48,799 nt of DNA from UMGS1840 sp045661305 (GTDB lineage Bacteria; Bacillota; Clostridia; UMGS1840), in contig JAZRFJ010000002.1 of the NCBI GenBank assembly GCA_045661305.1, positions 1 through 48,799 on the forward strand, written 5' to 3'. Positions 25,706 through 34,400 of the stretch are shown one piece after another. The notes below the pieces were generated by a model. That model made no database searches. It saw only the letters and a list, made by a program, of their open reading frames with translations, and was not told where the DNA came from. The position numbers and the translations under genes are program-made. The stretch's first letter is position 1, and the number at the start of each line of letters is the position of its first letter.

Positions 25706-26959
25706 ATGAATAGTATAATTCTACAAAAAGCAAAGAACGCAAAAAAAGCAAGCGTTATTTTACAGAAGCTAAGCACGAATAAAAAAAATGAAGCTTTAGA
25801 AGAAATAGCAAAGGCACTTTGCGAAAATGCAGATTATATATTAGCTGAAAATAAAAAAGATATTTCAAATGCAGAAAATAACGGCATCAAAAAAGCAATG
25901 ATTGACCGACTTCTTCTTACAAAGGAAAGAATTGAGGCTATGGCAGACGGAGTAAGAGAGGTTATTGATTTAAAAGACCCTATCGGTGAATTTACGGGTG
26001 CAATAACACGCCCTAACGGTCTTCTGATAAGCGAAAAAAGAGTTCCTCTCGGTGTTGTTGGAATAATATATGAAGCCAGACCAAATGTTACAGTCGATGC
26101 TGCAGCTTTGACGCTAAAAACAGGCAATGCCTGCATTTTAAGAGGCGGAAAAGAAGCTATCAATTCAAATATTGCACTTGTGAAAATTATGAAAGATGCT
26201 TTAAGAAAGTGCAATCTTCCTGAGGATGCAATAGGTGCAATAGAATTTATTGAGGATACAACCCATGAGTCTGCAAATGAAATGATGCACTTAAACGGTT
26301 ATATTGATGTGCTTATCCCAAGAGGAAGTGCCAGACTTATTCAGGCTGTTGTAAATAATTCAACCGTTCCGATAATAGAAACAGGCTCAGGGAATTGCCA
26401 TACTTATGTAAATAATGATGCGGATATTGATATGGCACTTGAAATTTTGAAAAATGCAAAGGTACAGCGTCCGTCTGTATGTAACGCTTGCGAAAGTTTA
26501 CTTGTTCATAAGGATATTGCAAAAGACTTTCTTCCAAAGGCAAAGAAAATGCTTGAAGATTGCAATGTTGAAATCCGCGGTTGCGAAGAAACATTAAAAA
26601 TAATAGATGTTAAAAAAGCCACCGATGAAGACTTCTATACGGAGTATAATGACCTTATAATTTCAGTAAAAATAGTTGATAATACTGATAAGGCAATAGA
26701 GCATATCAATTCACATAACACAAAACATTCTGAATGTATTGTGACAAAAAGCTATGAAGAGGCACAGAAATTTACAAATGAGATTGATGCCGCGTGTGTG
26801 TATGTTAATGCTTCAACACGATTTACTGACGGAAATGAATTTGGTTTTGGTGCAGAAATAGGTATTTCAACTCAAAAGCTCCATAAAAGAGGTCCTATGG
26901 GACTTGAAGCGCTCACTTGTACAAAATATATAATACTCGGTAACGGACAAATCAGATAA
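25706..26959 (+). CDS. proA: Gamma-glutamyl phosphate reductase
   Basis: 417 residues, the normal length. Aldehyde-dehydrogenase fold with catalytic Cys in RPSVCNACESLL, the cofactor-binding LPRGSA-like segment (here IPRGSARLI) and a C-terminal GFGAEIGISTQKLH. It reduces gamma-glutamyl phosphate to glutamate semialdehyde with NADPH. It lies next to proB in the classic order. Confidence 0.95.
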   Translation: MNSIILQKAKNAKKASVILQKLSTNKKNEALEEIAKALCENADYILAENKKDISNAENNGIKKAMIDRLLLTKERIEAMADGVREVIDLKDPIGEFTGAITRPNGLLISEKRVPLGVVGIIYEARPNVTVDAAALTLKTGNACILRGGKEAINSNIALVKIMKDALRKCNLPEDAIGAIEFIEDTTHESANEMMHLNGYIDVLIPRGSARLIQAVVNNSTVPIIETGSGNCHTYVNNDADIDMALEILKNAKVQRPSVCNACESLLVHKDIAKDFLPKAKKMLEDCNVEIRGCEETLKIIDVKKATDEDFYTEYNDLIISVKIVDNTDKAIEHINSHNTKHSECIVTKSYEEAQKFTNEIDAACVYVNASTRFTDGNEFGFGAEIGISTQKLHKRGPMGLEALTCTKYIILGNGQIR

Positions 26960-26984
26960 TTTAAAGAAAAGGATATTAGAAAAA

Positions 26985-28265
26985 ATGTTTGTAGATAGTG
27001 CAAAAATATATGTAAAAGCAGGCAACGGCGGAAACGGCTGTGTTGCCTTTCACAGAGAAAAATATGTTGCGGCAGGCGGTCCTGACGGTGGTGATGGCGG
27101 AAAGGGCGGAAATGTAATTTTTGAGGCTGACAGCAACATGTCAACTCTTATGGATTTTAGGTATAAAAGAAAATATATTGCTCCAAACGGTGCAGACGGA
27201 ACAGGCAAAAAGTGTAAAGGTAAGGACGCTGAAAATCTTATCATAAAAGTACCTGTGGGAACAACCATTAAGGATACTGACCTTGATATTTATTTGGGAG
27301 ATTTATCTTATCACGGACAGCAGGTGCTTGTTGCAAGAGGAGGAAAAGGCGGTTTCGGAAACTCACATTTTGCAACTCCAAAAAGGCAGGCTCCCCATTT
27401 TGCAAAGCCCGGAAGAAAGGGGGAAGAGCTTAATTTAGAGCTTGAAATAAGACTTCTCGCCGATGTCGGACTTTTGGGATTTCCTAATGTCGGAAAATCT
27501 ACACTTTTATCCGTTGTAAGTGAATGTAAACCAAAAATTGCAAACTATCATTTCACAACGCTTATTCCGAACTTAGGTGTTGTTGATATGGGCGAAAACA
27601 GAAGCTTTGTAATTGCCGATATTCCCGGAATTATTGAGGGGGCAAGCGAGGGCGTAGGTCTTGGGCATGAGTTTTTAAAGCATACCCAAAGAACAAGACT
27701 TCTTATTCATATTGTTGATGTTTCGGGAATTGAGGGAAGAAACCCTGTCGAAGACTTTGATGTAATAAATGATGAGTTAAAAAAATATTCCGAAGAATTA
27801 AGTGAAAAAGAGCAGATCGTTGTAGGAAATAAGCTTGATTTGGTGTTTGATGAAGAAACTGTAAACAGCTTTAAAAGCAAAATGGAAAACAGAGGCTACA
27901 AGGTGTTTTTAATTTCAGGTGCTACAAAAAAAGGTGTAGATGAGCTTATGAATTATACCTATGAAAGACTTCAGACAATTCCTGTAAGTGAGGCTGTAAG
28001 AGTTGTAGACATTGATACAATCGTGAGAATTGACCCTCATGATACAAGCTTTGAAATTATAAAAGAAGATGAAGGGGTATTTATCGTTGAGGGTGCGTTA
28101 CCTGAAAAGCTTATAAATTCAACCAACTTCACGGATTACGAATCTACACAGTATTTACAGAGAGCGCTTATAAAATCGGGCATAATTGATGCACTTAAAG
28201 AAAAAGGTGCAAAAGAAGGCGACACGATTATTATTGATGAATCACAGTTTGATTTTGTTGAGTAA
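26985..28265 (+). CDS. obg: Obg/CgtA GTPase
   Basis: 426 residues: a glycine-rich Obg fold (1-~158, with GGPDGGDGGKGG), a G domain with P-loop GFPNVGKST, DIPG and NKLD motifs, and a C-terminal OCT domain (IDTIVRIDPHDTSF onward). It is an essential ribosome-assembly and stress GTPase; in Bacillus it also feeds into sporulation. It has 25 bases between it and proA and ends at a terminator. Confidence 0.96.
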   Translation: MFVDSAKIYVKAGNGGNGCVAFHREKYVAAGGPDGGDGGKGGNVIFEADSNMSTLMDFRYKRKYIAPNGADGTGKKCKGKDAENLIIKVPVGTTIKDTDLDIYLGDLSYHGQQVLVARGGKGGFGNSHFATPKRQAPHFAKPGRKGEELNLELEIRLLADVGLLGFPNVGKSTLLSVVSECKPKIANYHFTTLIPNLGVVDMGENRSFVIADIPGIIEGASEGVGLGHEFLKHTQRTRLLIHIVDVSGIEGRNPVEDFDVINDELKKYSEELSEKEQIVVGNKLDLVFDEETVNSFKSKMENRGYKVFLISGATKKGVDELMNYTYERLQTIPVSEAVRVVDIDTIVRIDPHDTSFEIIKEDEGVFIVEGALPEKLINSTNFTDYESTQYLQRALIKSGIIDALKEKGAKEGDTIIIDESQFDFVE

Positions 28266-28267
28266 TT

Positions 28268-28299
28268 TTAAAAGGGACTTTTTTAAAAGTCCCTTTTAA
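28268..28299. terminator. Bidirectional terminator between obg and the convergent gene
   Basis: TTAAAAGGGACTTTT and AAAAGTCCCTTTTAA form a near-perfect hairpin. It has T-runs in both directions and lies between two convergent genes. Confidence 0.85.
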
Positions 28300-28312
28300 T
28301 TATTAAATTTTT

Positions 28313-28915
28313 CTATTCTAAAAAAGCGTTCACAATAGCATATTCAAAATGTGAACCCGTATCTAAGAAATAAAGTCTCATATAGCGTCTTCCTCTAATG
28401 TCAAGCTCAATTCTTTGTCCGCTCTCGATTTTCTTCAAATCATAAGTATTATTGATAAGATTTTCTCCCATAATCCAAAAAATTGTTGAATCTTCATCAT
28501 TATCCGTTATTTTTAAAAGCTCAAATGAAAATGTATTATAAAGACCGTTTAATCTGTAACTGATTTCAGCAAAATGAGGTTTTTCGGGATACAAATTAGA
28601 AAAAACCATTGCATTTTTATATGTTTTGTTATTATATCTGTAATTTTTTATAAATTCGCAATTAATACTTGATAAAGGACAGCAAGCATCATTTATGTAA
28701 TGTTTTCCGAGAGGAATTTCACCGAAAAAAAAGGCTTGTTTTTGCTCATCAGCTATAAAAGATTTTTTGTTTAATATGCTTACTTCTTCAAGCGAAACAT
28801 AAACCTTACCATCACATTTTATAAAATCATTTACAGGGGCTCTTTTTCCGTCAATATAAATAACTCCTTCATAACTAAAGGCTTTTTTAGGTTCCTTTAC
28901 TTCTATAATTTCCAT
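28313..28915 (-). CDS. Unknown protein with copper-amine-oxidase-N-like and NPCBM-like parts
   Basis: 200 residues. The first ~75 residues (VIYIDGKRAP, DGKVYVSLEEVSIL, FIADEQKQAFFFG) resemble the stalk-like copper amine oxidase N-terminal domain found in secreted Firmicute proteins. The rest (YNNKTYKNAMVFS, AEISYRLNGLYNTFSFEL, FWIMGENLINN, RYMRLYFLDTG) resembles an NPCBM-type carbohydrate-binding beta-sandwich. Both are usually extracellular, yet there is no signal peptide. The ATG at 28915 is chosen for its GGAGGAAAG; the longer frame from 28957 would run through the upstream terminator hairpin. The structured RNA just upstream may control it. Confidence 0.5.
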   Translation of the reverse strand: MEIIEVKEPKKAFSYEGVIYIDGKRAPVNDFIKCDGKVYVSLEEVSILNKKSFIADEQKQAFFFGEIPLGKHYINDACCPLSSINCEFIKNYRYNNKTYKNAMVFSNLYPEKPHFAEISYRLNGLYNTFSFELLKITDNDEDSTIFWIMGENLINNTYDLKKIESGQRIELDIRGRRYMRLYFLDTGSHFEYAIVNAFLE

Positions 28916-28930
28916 ATACTTTCCTCCACA

Positions 28931-28957
28931 TAAAAAAATGCGTTCCGAAGAACGCAT
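28931..28957 (-). terminator. Very stable UUCG-loop terminator
   Basis: On the minus strand ATGCGTTC-TTCG-GAACGCAT is followed by seven T. The C(UUCG)G loop is extra-stable. It ends the RNA at 28932-29082 and lies just before the Shine-Dalgarno of the gene starting at 28915. Confidence 0.9.
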
Positions 28958-29082
28958 GAAAAAGTGTGTTCCTCGGTTTTTGCAACAAAACTTTAATTCC
29001 CTACGAGCATAGTGAAATTAGAGAAAACACTTTTTACCTAAAGTATTTCCTCGCAGGGACAAATTATTAAAATTTTGTTGCA
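28932..29082 (-). ncRNA. Probable structured noncoding RNA or attenuator leader (~150 nt)
   Basis: A strong promoter starts this RNA almost exactly at the 5' arm of an 18-pair helix, TTGCAACAAAATTTTAAT (29066-29083) with its partner at 28980-28997 (one G-U). A second helix follows (29050-29059 with 28998-29007), enclosing a third hairpin. A UUCG-loop terminator closes the transcript. The segment 29021-29035 can pair either with 29040-29052 or with 28959-28974, so two folds are possible. A rod shape with paired ends, its own promoter and terminator is compatible with a 6S-like RNA, but I do not recognise conserved 6S sequence. The alternative is an attenuator for the gene at 28915. Confidence 0.55.
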
Positions 29083-29087
29083 AGAAC

Positions 29088-29116
29088 ATTATACCATTAA
29101 TTTTAATAAATTGCAA
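29088..29116 (-). promoter_or_regulatory. Promoter of the structured RNA
   Basis: On the minus strand, TTGCAA (29116-29111) and TATAAT (29093-29088) are separated by 17 bases. The expected start is at about 29082. Confidence 0.8.
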
Positions 29117-29134
29117 TACTTTTTTGAAAAACTA

Positions 29135-29163
29135 TTGATAAATGTATAAATTTGTGGTATAAT
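29135..29163 (+). promoter_or_regulatory. Promoter of the polysaccharide locus
   Basis: TTGATA (29135-29140) and TATAAT (29158-29163) are separated by exactly 17 bases. It is divergent from the RNA promoter and is the only clear promoter seen ahead of the polysaccharide genes. Confidence 0.8.
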
Positions 29164-29188
29164 GAATTCAACAAAGTTGAATTCATTA
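29160..29188. promoter_or_regulatory. Perfect 13-base palindrome overlapping the -10 box
   Basis: Arms TAATGAATTCAAC (29160-29172) and GTTGAATTCATTA (29176-29188) flank AAA. The repeat begins inside the -10 and spans the likely start point, so it cannot be wholly transcribed. A DNA operator for a dimeric repressor is the simplest reading. No regulator gene is adjacent. Confidence 0.6.
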
Positions 29189-29230
29189 ATAATGTCGAAT
29201 TTTCTAAGTAAGACAAAAGGGGAATATATA

Positions 29231-29632
29231 ATGATAAAAAATAACAAACTGATAAAGCAGTTAACGAGATTTGCAATTGTCGGAGTTATTGCTGCGGTTG
29301 TAGATATAGGGGTGCTTATACTTTTAAAAGAGTTTTTACATATTGATGTACTTATATCTTGTGCAGTTTCATTTTGTGCTTCCGTTATTATAAATTATAT
29401 TTTAAGTATGACCTTTGTTTTTAAGGGAAAAAAACAAAATAAGTTAAATGAATTTTTAATATTTGTATTATTAAGTGTGGGCGGATTGTTACTTAATGAG
29501 CTTATTTTATGGGTTGGCACTGAATATTTATCAATATATTATCTTAAAGTAAAAATTCTTGCGATGATAGCTGTACCTGTGTATAATTTTGTCACAAGAA
29601 AGATATTTCTTGAAGAAAGAGAATGCGTATGA
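29231..29632 (+). CDS. GtrA-family membrane protein
   Basis: 133 residues with four transmembrane segments, the normal size and topology for GtrA (RFAIVGVIAAVVDIGV; SFCASVIINYILSMTFVF). GtrA proteins are thought to flip undecaprenyl-phosphate-glucose, or a similar lipid-linked sugar, across the membrane for a GtrII-type transferase. A GtrB-like synthase (47856) and a GtrII-like transferase (31992) lie in the same locus. A longer frame begins at 29162 inside the palindrome; AAGGGG before the ATG at 29231 sets the start. Confidence 0.85.
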   Translation: MIKNNKLIKQLTRFAIVGVIAAVVDIGVLILLKEFLHIDVLISCAVSFCASVIINYILSMTFVFKGKKQNKLNEFLIFVLLSVGGLLLNELILWVGTEYLSIYYLKVKILAMIAVPVYNFVTRKIFLEERECV

Positions 29633-29727
29633 ACAATGTTTTTAAAAAAGATTTATACAGATATTACGGGGAAAAAGGCGAGCCAACAATAGAGGATAAT
29701 TGCTGGATAGGAACAAATACTGTCTGA
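29629..29727 (+). pseudogene. Remnant of a serine O-acetyltransferase-like hexapeptide protein
   Basis: A 32-residue frame overlaps the GtrA stop by ATGA. Its first ~18 residues (MNNVFKKDLYRYYGEKGE) look like the N-terminus of a CysE-type acetyltransferase of polysaccharide loci. The next residues, PTIEDNCWIGTNTV, are a left-handed beta-helix hexapeptide segment that normally lies more than 60 residues further on. It then stops. An internal in-frame deletion plus loss of the C-terminus is the simplest explanation. Confidence 0.6.
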
Positions 29728-29752
29728 ATTTTAGTTATGCGGGGGTGACAAG

Positions 29753-31258
29753 TTGAACGCCAAAGATTCCAGAATAAAACGCAATGTGGTATCGTATGTT
29801 ATTTACCAGGTTGTTCTTATATCTTTAAGCTTTCTTTTGCCGAGATTATATCTTGAAAACTTCGGCTCGGAAGTCAACGGTGTTTTATCAACGATTAAAC
29901 AGATTTTTACATATATGTGTCTGCTTGAGGCAGGAGTCGGTCTTGCAACAACACAGGCCTTATATAAAAGGGTAGGGGAAAAGGACTATAAAAGTGCAAG
30001 TGCTGTTCTTTCTGCAACTAATCGTTATTATATTAAAACAGGCGGAATATATCTTCTTATAGTTCTTGTTATTGCTGTTGTTTACGCTTATATAATTCCT
30101 ACTTCAATAAACAACACTGTACTGTTTTTTATTGTTATATTAAATGCAATTCCTGCACTTTTCAGTTATTTCGTTCAGGCTAAATACAGAATACTTATGG
30201 AGGTTGACGGAAGAAGATATGTAATAAACAATTCCGAAACTGCTCTTCAGCTTTTTTCAAATTTAGGGAAAATTCTTGTTCTTCTTCTGACAGACAGCCT
30301 TATTCTTATTCAGCTTGTTTATTGCATAATTGCTATTATACAGCTTTTGTTTTTATATATTTATGCAAAACGCAGATATAAATGGCTTGATTTGAAAGCG
30401 GAGCCTGATTTTAAAGCTATATCGCAGAAAAATTCAGTTCTTGTTCATCAGCTTTCAGGAATGGTATTTAACAATACAGATGTGATTTTAATTTCAGTTT
30501 TGTGTGATTTTAAAGCAGTAAGTATATATGCCATATATAACATTTTCTTTTCACAGGTGCAGAATTTCATAACAGGCATAGTTTCGTCATTTAACTTTGC
30601 TTTGGGGCAGATGTTTCATACAGACAGAAAAAAGTTTGATGAGCTTTTTAATGCATATGAAACCTTTTACATAATGGCAACTTGTATAATTTATACCTTA
30701 ATGGCAGTATTTTTGTTGCCTCTTATACAGATATACACAAGCGGAATTAATGATGCCAACTACACAAATGCATTTCTTATATTTTTGTTTGTAATAATGA
30801 ATCTTCTTGCTAATGGTAAATTGCCGACAAACAGCATTATTGAATATTCAGGCAGTTTTAAAAGCACACGCTCTCATGCAATATGGGAAATGGTTATTAA
30901 TATAACAGTATCAATTATTGCAATTATGTATTTTGGAATTTGCGGTGCGATAATGGGAACAATTTCGGCACTTCTTTACCGCAGTATAATGATGATTTAT
31001 CATGCAAACAGAAAGGTTTTGGAAAGAAAACAAATGTGTACCTATAAAATATGGCTTGCAAACGGTGCGGTTTTTGCTCTTATAATGGCAATATTTTATG
31101 TTGATACATTTTCGGGCCTTTCGTTTGGAAAGCTTTTATTAAACGGCGTTATTCACTCGATATGGATTGCGGTTTTATACATAATCGTTAATTTTACAGT
31201 AAATAAGTCTGCTTTTAAAACTCTTTTTGAATTTTACAGGGGGAAGAACAGAGTATGA
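29753..31258 (+). CDS. Polysaccharide flippase (Wzx/MATE-like)
   Basis: 501 residues with about twelve to fourteen transmembrane segments. It belongs to the oligosaccharide-lipid flippase family (opening RNVVSYVIYQVVLISLSFLLP; internal NFGSEVNGVLSTIKQIF, YAIYNIFFSQVQN). It should flip undecaprenyl-diphosphate-linked repeat units outward for polymerisation. The start is TTG with GGGGGTG upstream. Its stop overlaps the next start (ATGA). Confidence 0.88.
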   Translation: MNAKDSRIKRNVVSYVIYQVVLISLSFLLPRLYLENFGSEVNGVLSTIKQIFTYMCLLEAGVGLATTQALYKRVGEKDYKSASAVLSATNRYYIKTGGIYLLIVLVIAVVYAYIIPTSINNTVLFFIVILNAIPALFSYFVQAKYRILMEVDGRRYVINNSETALQLFSNLGKILVLLLTDSLILIQLVYCIIAIIQLLFLYIYAKRRYKWLDLKAEPDFKAISQKNSVLVHQLSGMVFNNTDVILISVLCDFKAVSIYAIYNIFFSQVQNFITGIVSSFNFALGQMFHTDRKKFDELFNAYETFYIMATCIIYTLMAVFLLPLIQIYTSGINDANYTNAFLIFLFVIMNLLANGKLPTNSIIEYSGSFKSTRSHAIWEMVINITVSIIAIMYFGICGAIMGTISALLYRSIMMIYHANRKVLERKQMCTYKIWLANGAVFALIMAIFYVDTFSGLSFGKLLLNGVIHSIWIAVLYIIVNFTVNKSAFKTLFEFYRGKNRV

Positions 31259-31989
31259 GTATTCCAAAGGTTATCCATTATTGCTGGTTTGGAAAAGGAA
31301 AAATGCCTAAGCTTTCAGAAAAATGTATAAAAAGCTGGGAAAAATATTGTCCTGATTATAAAATAGTATGCTGGAACGAAGAAAATTTTGATATAAACCA
31401 GAATAAGTATGCAAAAGAAGCATATGAAGCACAAAAATGGGCATTTGTGAGTGACTATGCAAGACTGAAAATATTATATGATGAGGGCGGAATATACCTT
31501 GACACAGATGTGGAGCTTATAAAGCCTCTTGATTTTCTTATAGAAGAAAACGGATATATGGGTTTTGACGATAACGGGGTTATTTCAACAGGTCTTGGAT
31601 TTGCGTGCGAAAAGGGAAACGAGCTTGTTGGAGCGTTGCTTAGCGACTATGACGATATACCTTTTGTACTTCCTGACGGCTCATATGATTTGACACCATG
31701 CCCTGTAAGAAATACAAAAACTATGGAAAAGCTCGGTATGGTTCTTGATATTAAGGACCAGGTTTTCATGGGAATACATATATTTCCTGAAGATTATTTT
31801 TGTCCTATGAAATATTATACAGGAAAAAAAGTAATAACCAAAAATACTTATTCAATACATCATTTTTGTGCATCATGGACTTCTTCCGTAAGCAAACGCA
31901 CAACATTTATAAAGAGAATAATAGGTGTTAAGCTGTATGAGAAGCTTTACGGAAAGTTTTTACATAAATTAAAATGGCTGGAGTGGTAA
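31255..31989 (+). CDS. GT32-like glycosyltransferase (capsular sugar transferase)
   Basis: 244 residues. The opening IPKVIHYCWFGKG and the DxD-bearing block SDYARLKILYDEGGIYLDTDVE (key YLDTD) are typical of GT32/Gly_transf_sug proteins of Gram-positive capsule clusters. It is cytosolic, adding a sugar to the lipid-linked repeat unit. The ATGA overlap with the flippase shows coupling. The donor sugar is unknown. Confidence 0.88.
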   Translation: MSIPKVIHYCWFGKGKMPKLSEKCIKSWEKYCPDYKIVCWNEENFDINQNKYAKEAYEAQKWAFVSDYARLKILYDEGGIYLDTDVELIKPLDFLIEENGYMGFDDNGVISTGLGFACEKGNELVGALLSDYDDIPFVLPDGSYDLTPCPVRNTKTMEKLGMVLDIKDQVFMGIHIFPEDYFCPMKYYTGKKVITKNTYSIHHFCASWTSSVSKRTTFIKRIIGVKLYEKLYGKFLHKLKWLEW

Positions 31990-31991
31990 AA

Positions 31992-33533
31992 ATGCCTGAG
32001 AAAACATTAAAAAAACTTAATACATATATTTTACCCCAATTTAAAGCTTGCTTTATAGGTGCGTTGATTGTTGGGTTATTTGCTCATTTTTATAAAATAA
32101 CAAACTGGCTTCCAAACTGGGATTCACTTGTTTTCAGGTATGATTCGCAGAATATGATAACGATAGGAAGATGGTTTTTGCCTGTTGTCTGTTCGTTTAC
32201 TTCATTTTATGATTTACCTTTTTTAAATGGAATAACAGCAATTATATTTCATGCCTTAGGTGCAGTTTGCATAACAAAAATGCTAAGAGTTGAAAAAAAT
32301 ATAACAGCATTTTTAATCGGAGCGGTAGTTGTTTCTTTTCCGACAGTTACATCGGTTATGATGTACAATTATGTTGCAGACGGGTATGCTGTTGCATTCT
32401 TCTTATCTGCACTTAGTGCAATTTTTATGACAGATAAAAAACCTAAACTTGTTTTAGCTATGCTTTTAATCAGCTTATCAGCAGGAATTTATCAGGCATA
32501 TATAACAGTAACAATAATGCTTGTTATTTTTGATTTAGTAAACAGAATAATTTATAGTAATGAAACAACTAAAGAAATCTTAATAAAAGCTTCAAAGTAT
32601 CTTATATGCGGAATTTTGGGTATGGGGTTATATTATGTTATTTTAAAAATACTTCTTATTATTAACCCTGTCGAGCTTTTTGATTATCAGGGCTTTAATT
32701 CTTCCTTATCGTTTTCAAATATAGATTTGGCAGGCTCGTTATATTCTGTAAAAGAAACCTTTATCAAATGTTTTTTTGACTTTTCGCAAGGAATAAATGT
32801 ATATAATTTTTTAAATGTCATTATTTTTACATTTACTATCTTATATTATCTTAGAACTGTTTTTAAAAATAAGGTATATAAACAACCTATTAAGTTTTTT
32901 ATGTTGATTATTCTGTGCATTATGCTTATATTAGGAGCAAGTGCATTATCGTTTATAAATGCGGGTATTGATTACCATAATTTGATGCTTATGGGCTATT
33001 GTGTTTTTTATCTGTTTTTTATAGTTATTTACGAAAGAGGGACAAACCAAGATGACTTACATTCTAAAGTTAAAGCGTGGGCAGTTTTTTTAGTTTCTCT
33101 TGTTCTGATTTTTAATCAGGTTGTTATAGCAAATGTGAGCTATCATAAAGCACAGCTTGCATATGAAAAGTCATACGGTGTTTTAGTCCGTATTGCTGAC
33201 AGGATAGAACAAACCCCTGATACAGAGAAATGCGATACAGTTTTAGTTTTGGGAGCACTCAAGAACAGTAGCAATTACAGTGCAAATCTTCCGCCTGATA
33301 TTACAGGAATTACAGATGGTTATATAATCCGTAAAGACGATGAAGCGGTTGGGCAAAGTGTACTTACAACTGCCCTTAATGATTATTGCGATAAGAATTA
33401 CAGTTTTTTATACGGAGAAGAAAAAGAAGCTTTTAAGAAAAAGGACGAAATAAAATCTATGCCGTTTTGGCCACAGAAAGATTCTGTTAAGGTAGTTGAT
33501 AATATAATTGTTATTAAGCTTGGGAGTGAGTAA
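31992..33533 (+). CDS. GtrII-family membrane glucosyltransferase
   Basis: 513 residues with about eleven transmembrane segments and an extracellular C-terminal tail. The family landmarks are a first loop with NWDSLVFRYDSQNMITIGRW, acidic D near its start, and GRWFLP; these fit the GtrII/glucosyl transferase II family. Such enzymes transfer glucose or another sugar from a lipid carrier to the growing polymer on the outer face. The ATG at 31992 follows GGAGTGG and comes two bases after the previous stop, so it is preferred to the upstream ATG at 31974. Confidence 0.8.
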   Translation: MPEKTLKKLNTYILPQFKACFIGALIVGLFAHFYKITNWLPNWDSLVFRYDSQNMITIGRWFLPVVCSFTSFYDLPFLNGITAIIFHALGAVCITKMLRVEKNITAFLIGAVVVSFPTVTSVMMYNYVADGYAVAFFLSALSAIFMTDKKPKLVLAMLLISLSAGIYQAYITVTIMLVIFDLVNRIIYSNETTKEILIKASKYLICGILGMGLYYVILKILLIINPVELFDYQGFNSSLSFSNIDLAGSLYSVKETFIKCFFDFSQGINVYNFLNVIIFTFTILYYLRTVFKNKVYKQPIKFFMLIILCIMLILGASALSFINAGIDYHNLMLMGYCVFYLFFIVIYERGTNQDDLHSKVKAWAVFLVSLVLIFNQVVIANVSYHKAQLAYEKSYGVLVRIADRIEQTPDTEKCDTVLVLGALKNSSNYSANLPPDITGITDGYIIRKDDEAVGQSVLTTALNDYCDKNYSFLYGEEKEAFKKKDEIKSMPFWPQKDSVKVVDNIIVIKLGSE

Positions 33534-33536
33534 AAG

Positions 33537-34382
33537 GTGATATATTTCTGTGCTGATGATTATGGATTAAATGAAATAGCTTCAATGAGAATACAGGAGT
33601 GTGTTGATGAGGGTGCATTAAATAAAGTCAGTATATTTACGAATTTTAACGAAATTGATTTTGACAAAATATCCCAAAATAAAAAAGTAGATATTTCGCT
33701 TCATCTTAACTTAGTTGAGGGAAAATGCACTTTGGATGCAAGTGATATAAATTTAATTACAGATGAAAACGGAAATTTTAAATATTCATTTGTGGGACTG
33801 CTTTTTAAAAGCCTTTTTAATAAAAGGAAATTTGAGGCTCAGGTTTACAAAGAAATTAAATCGCAGATAGTGCTTTGGAGAAAAATTCTTCCAAAAAATT
33901 CTGAATTTTTAATTGACAGCCATCAGCATACACATATGATTCCGGGAGTTTTTAAAACAATTATAAAAGTTCTTAAGGAAGAAGAAATAAATTTAAAGTA
34001 TCTGAGGATTCCTGCAGAGCCGATATATCCGTTTATTAAAACTCCGTCATTATATTTTACATATAAGCCTGTAAACCTTATTAAACAGTGGTTACTGAAG
34101 TTTTTGTGGAGAGTTAATAAAAGGTACATAAAAGGCTATGAAGTTCCTACAGCATATTTTTTCGGTATCCTTTTTTCAGGGAAAATGGACGCAAAAAGAG
34201 TGGAAAAGGTATTACCGCACTATATTAAATTGGCAGAGAGAAAAGGAAAAGATATAGAGGTTTTGTTTCACCCCGGGTATCTTTCTAAAGATGAGCTTAC
34301 AGACGATGACAATTTATGCTTTAAAAATTTTTATTTGTCAAAAGACAGAAAAACAGAATTTGATACAGTAATAAAATTATAA
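33537..34382 (+). CDS. YdjC/ChbG-family carbohydrate deacetylase
   Basis: 281 residues. The metal-site motif CADDYGLN (5-12) is near the start; HLNLVEG and DSHQHTHM supply further His/Asp. Members remove N-acetyl groups from chito-oligosaccharides or lipid-linked amino sugars. In this setting it may deacetylate an amino sugar of the repeat unit. The start is GTG four bases after the previous stop, with a GGGAG upstream. Confidence 0.85.
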   Translation: MIYFCADDYGLNEIASMRIQECVDEGALNKVSIFTNFNEIDFDKISQNKKVDISLHLNLVEGKCTLDASDINLITDENGNFKYSFVGLLFKSLFNKRKFEAQVYKEIKSQIVLWRKILPKNSEFLIDSHQHTHMIPGVFKTIIKVLKEEEINLKYLRIPAEPIYPFIKTPSLYFTYKPVNLIKQWLLKFLWRVNKRYIKGYEVPTAYFFGILFSGKMDAKRVEKVLPHYIKLAERKGKDIEVLFHPGYLSKDELTDDDNLCFKNFYLSKDRKTEFDTVIKL

Positions 34383-34400
34383 GAGAAAGAAGAGAAAAAA

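Noticed and set aside
28932..29082. Calling the structured RNA 6S RNA outright
   Set aside because: The rod shape and the promoter/terminator fit, but it is shorter than usual 6S RNA, the closing stem is an unbroken 18-pair helix, and I cannot point to conserved 6S sequence.
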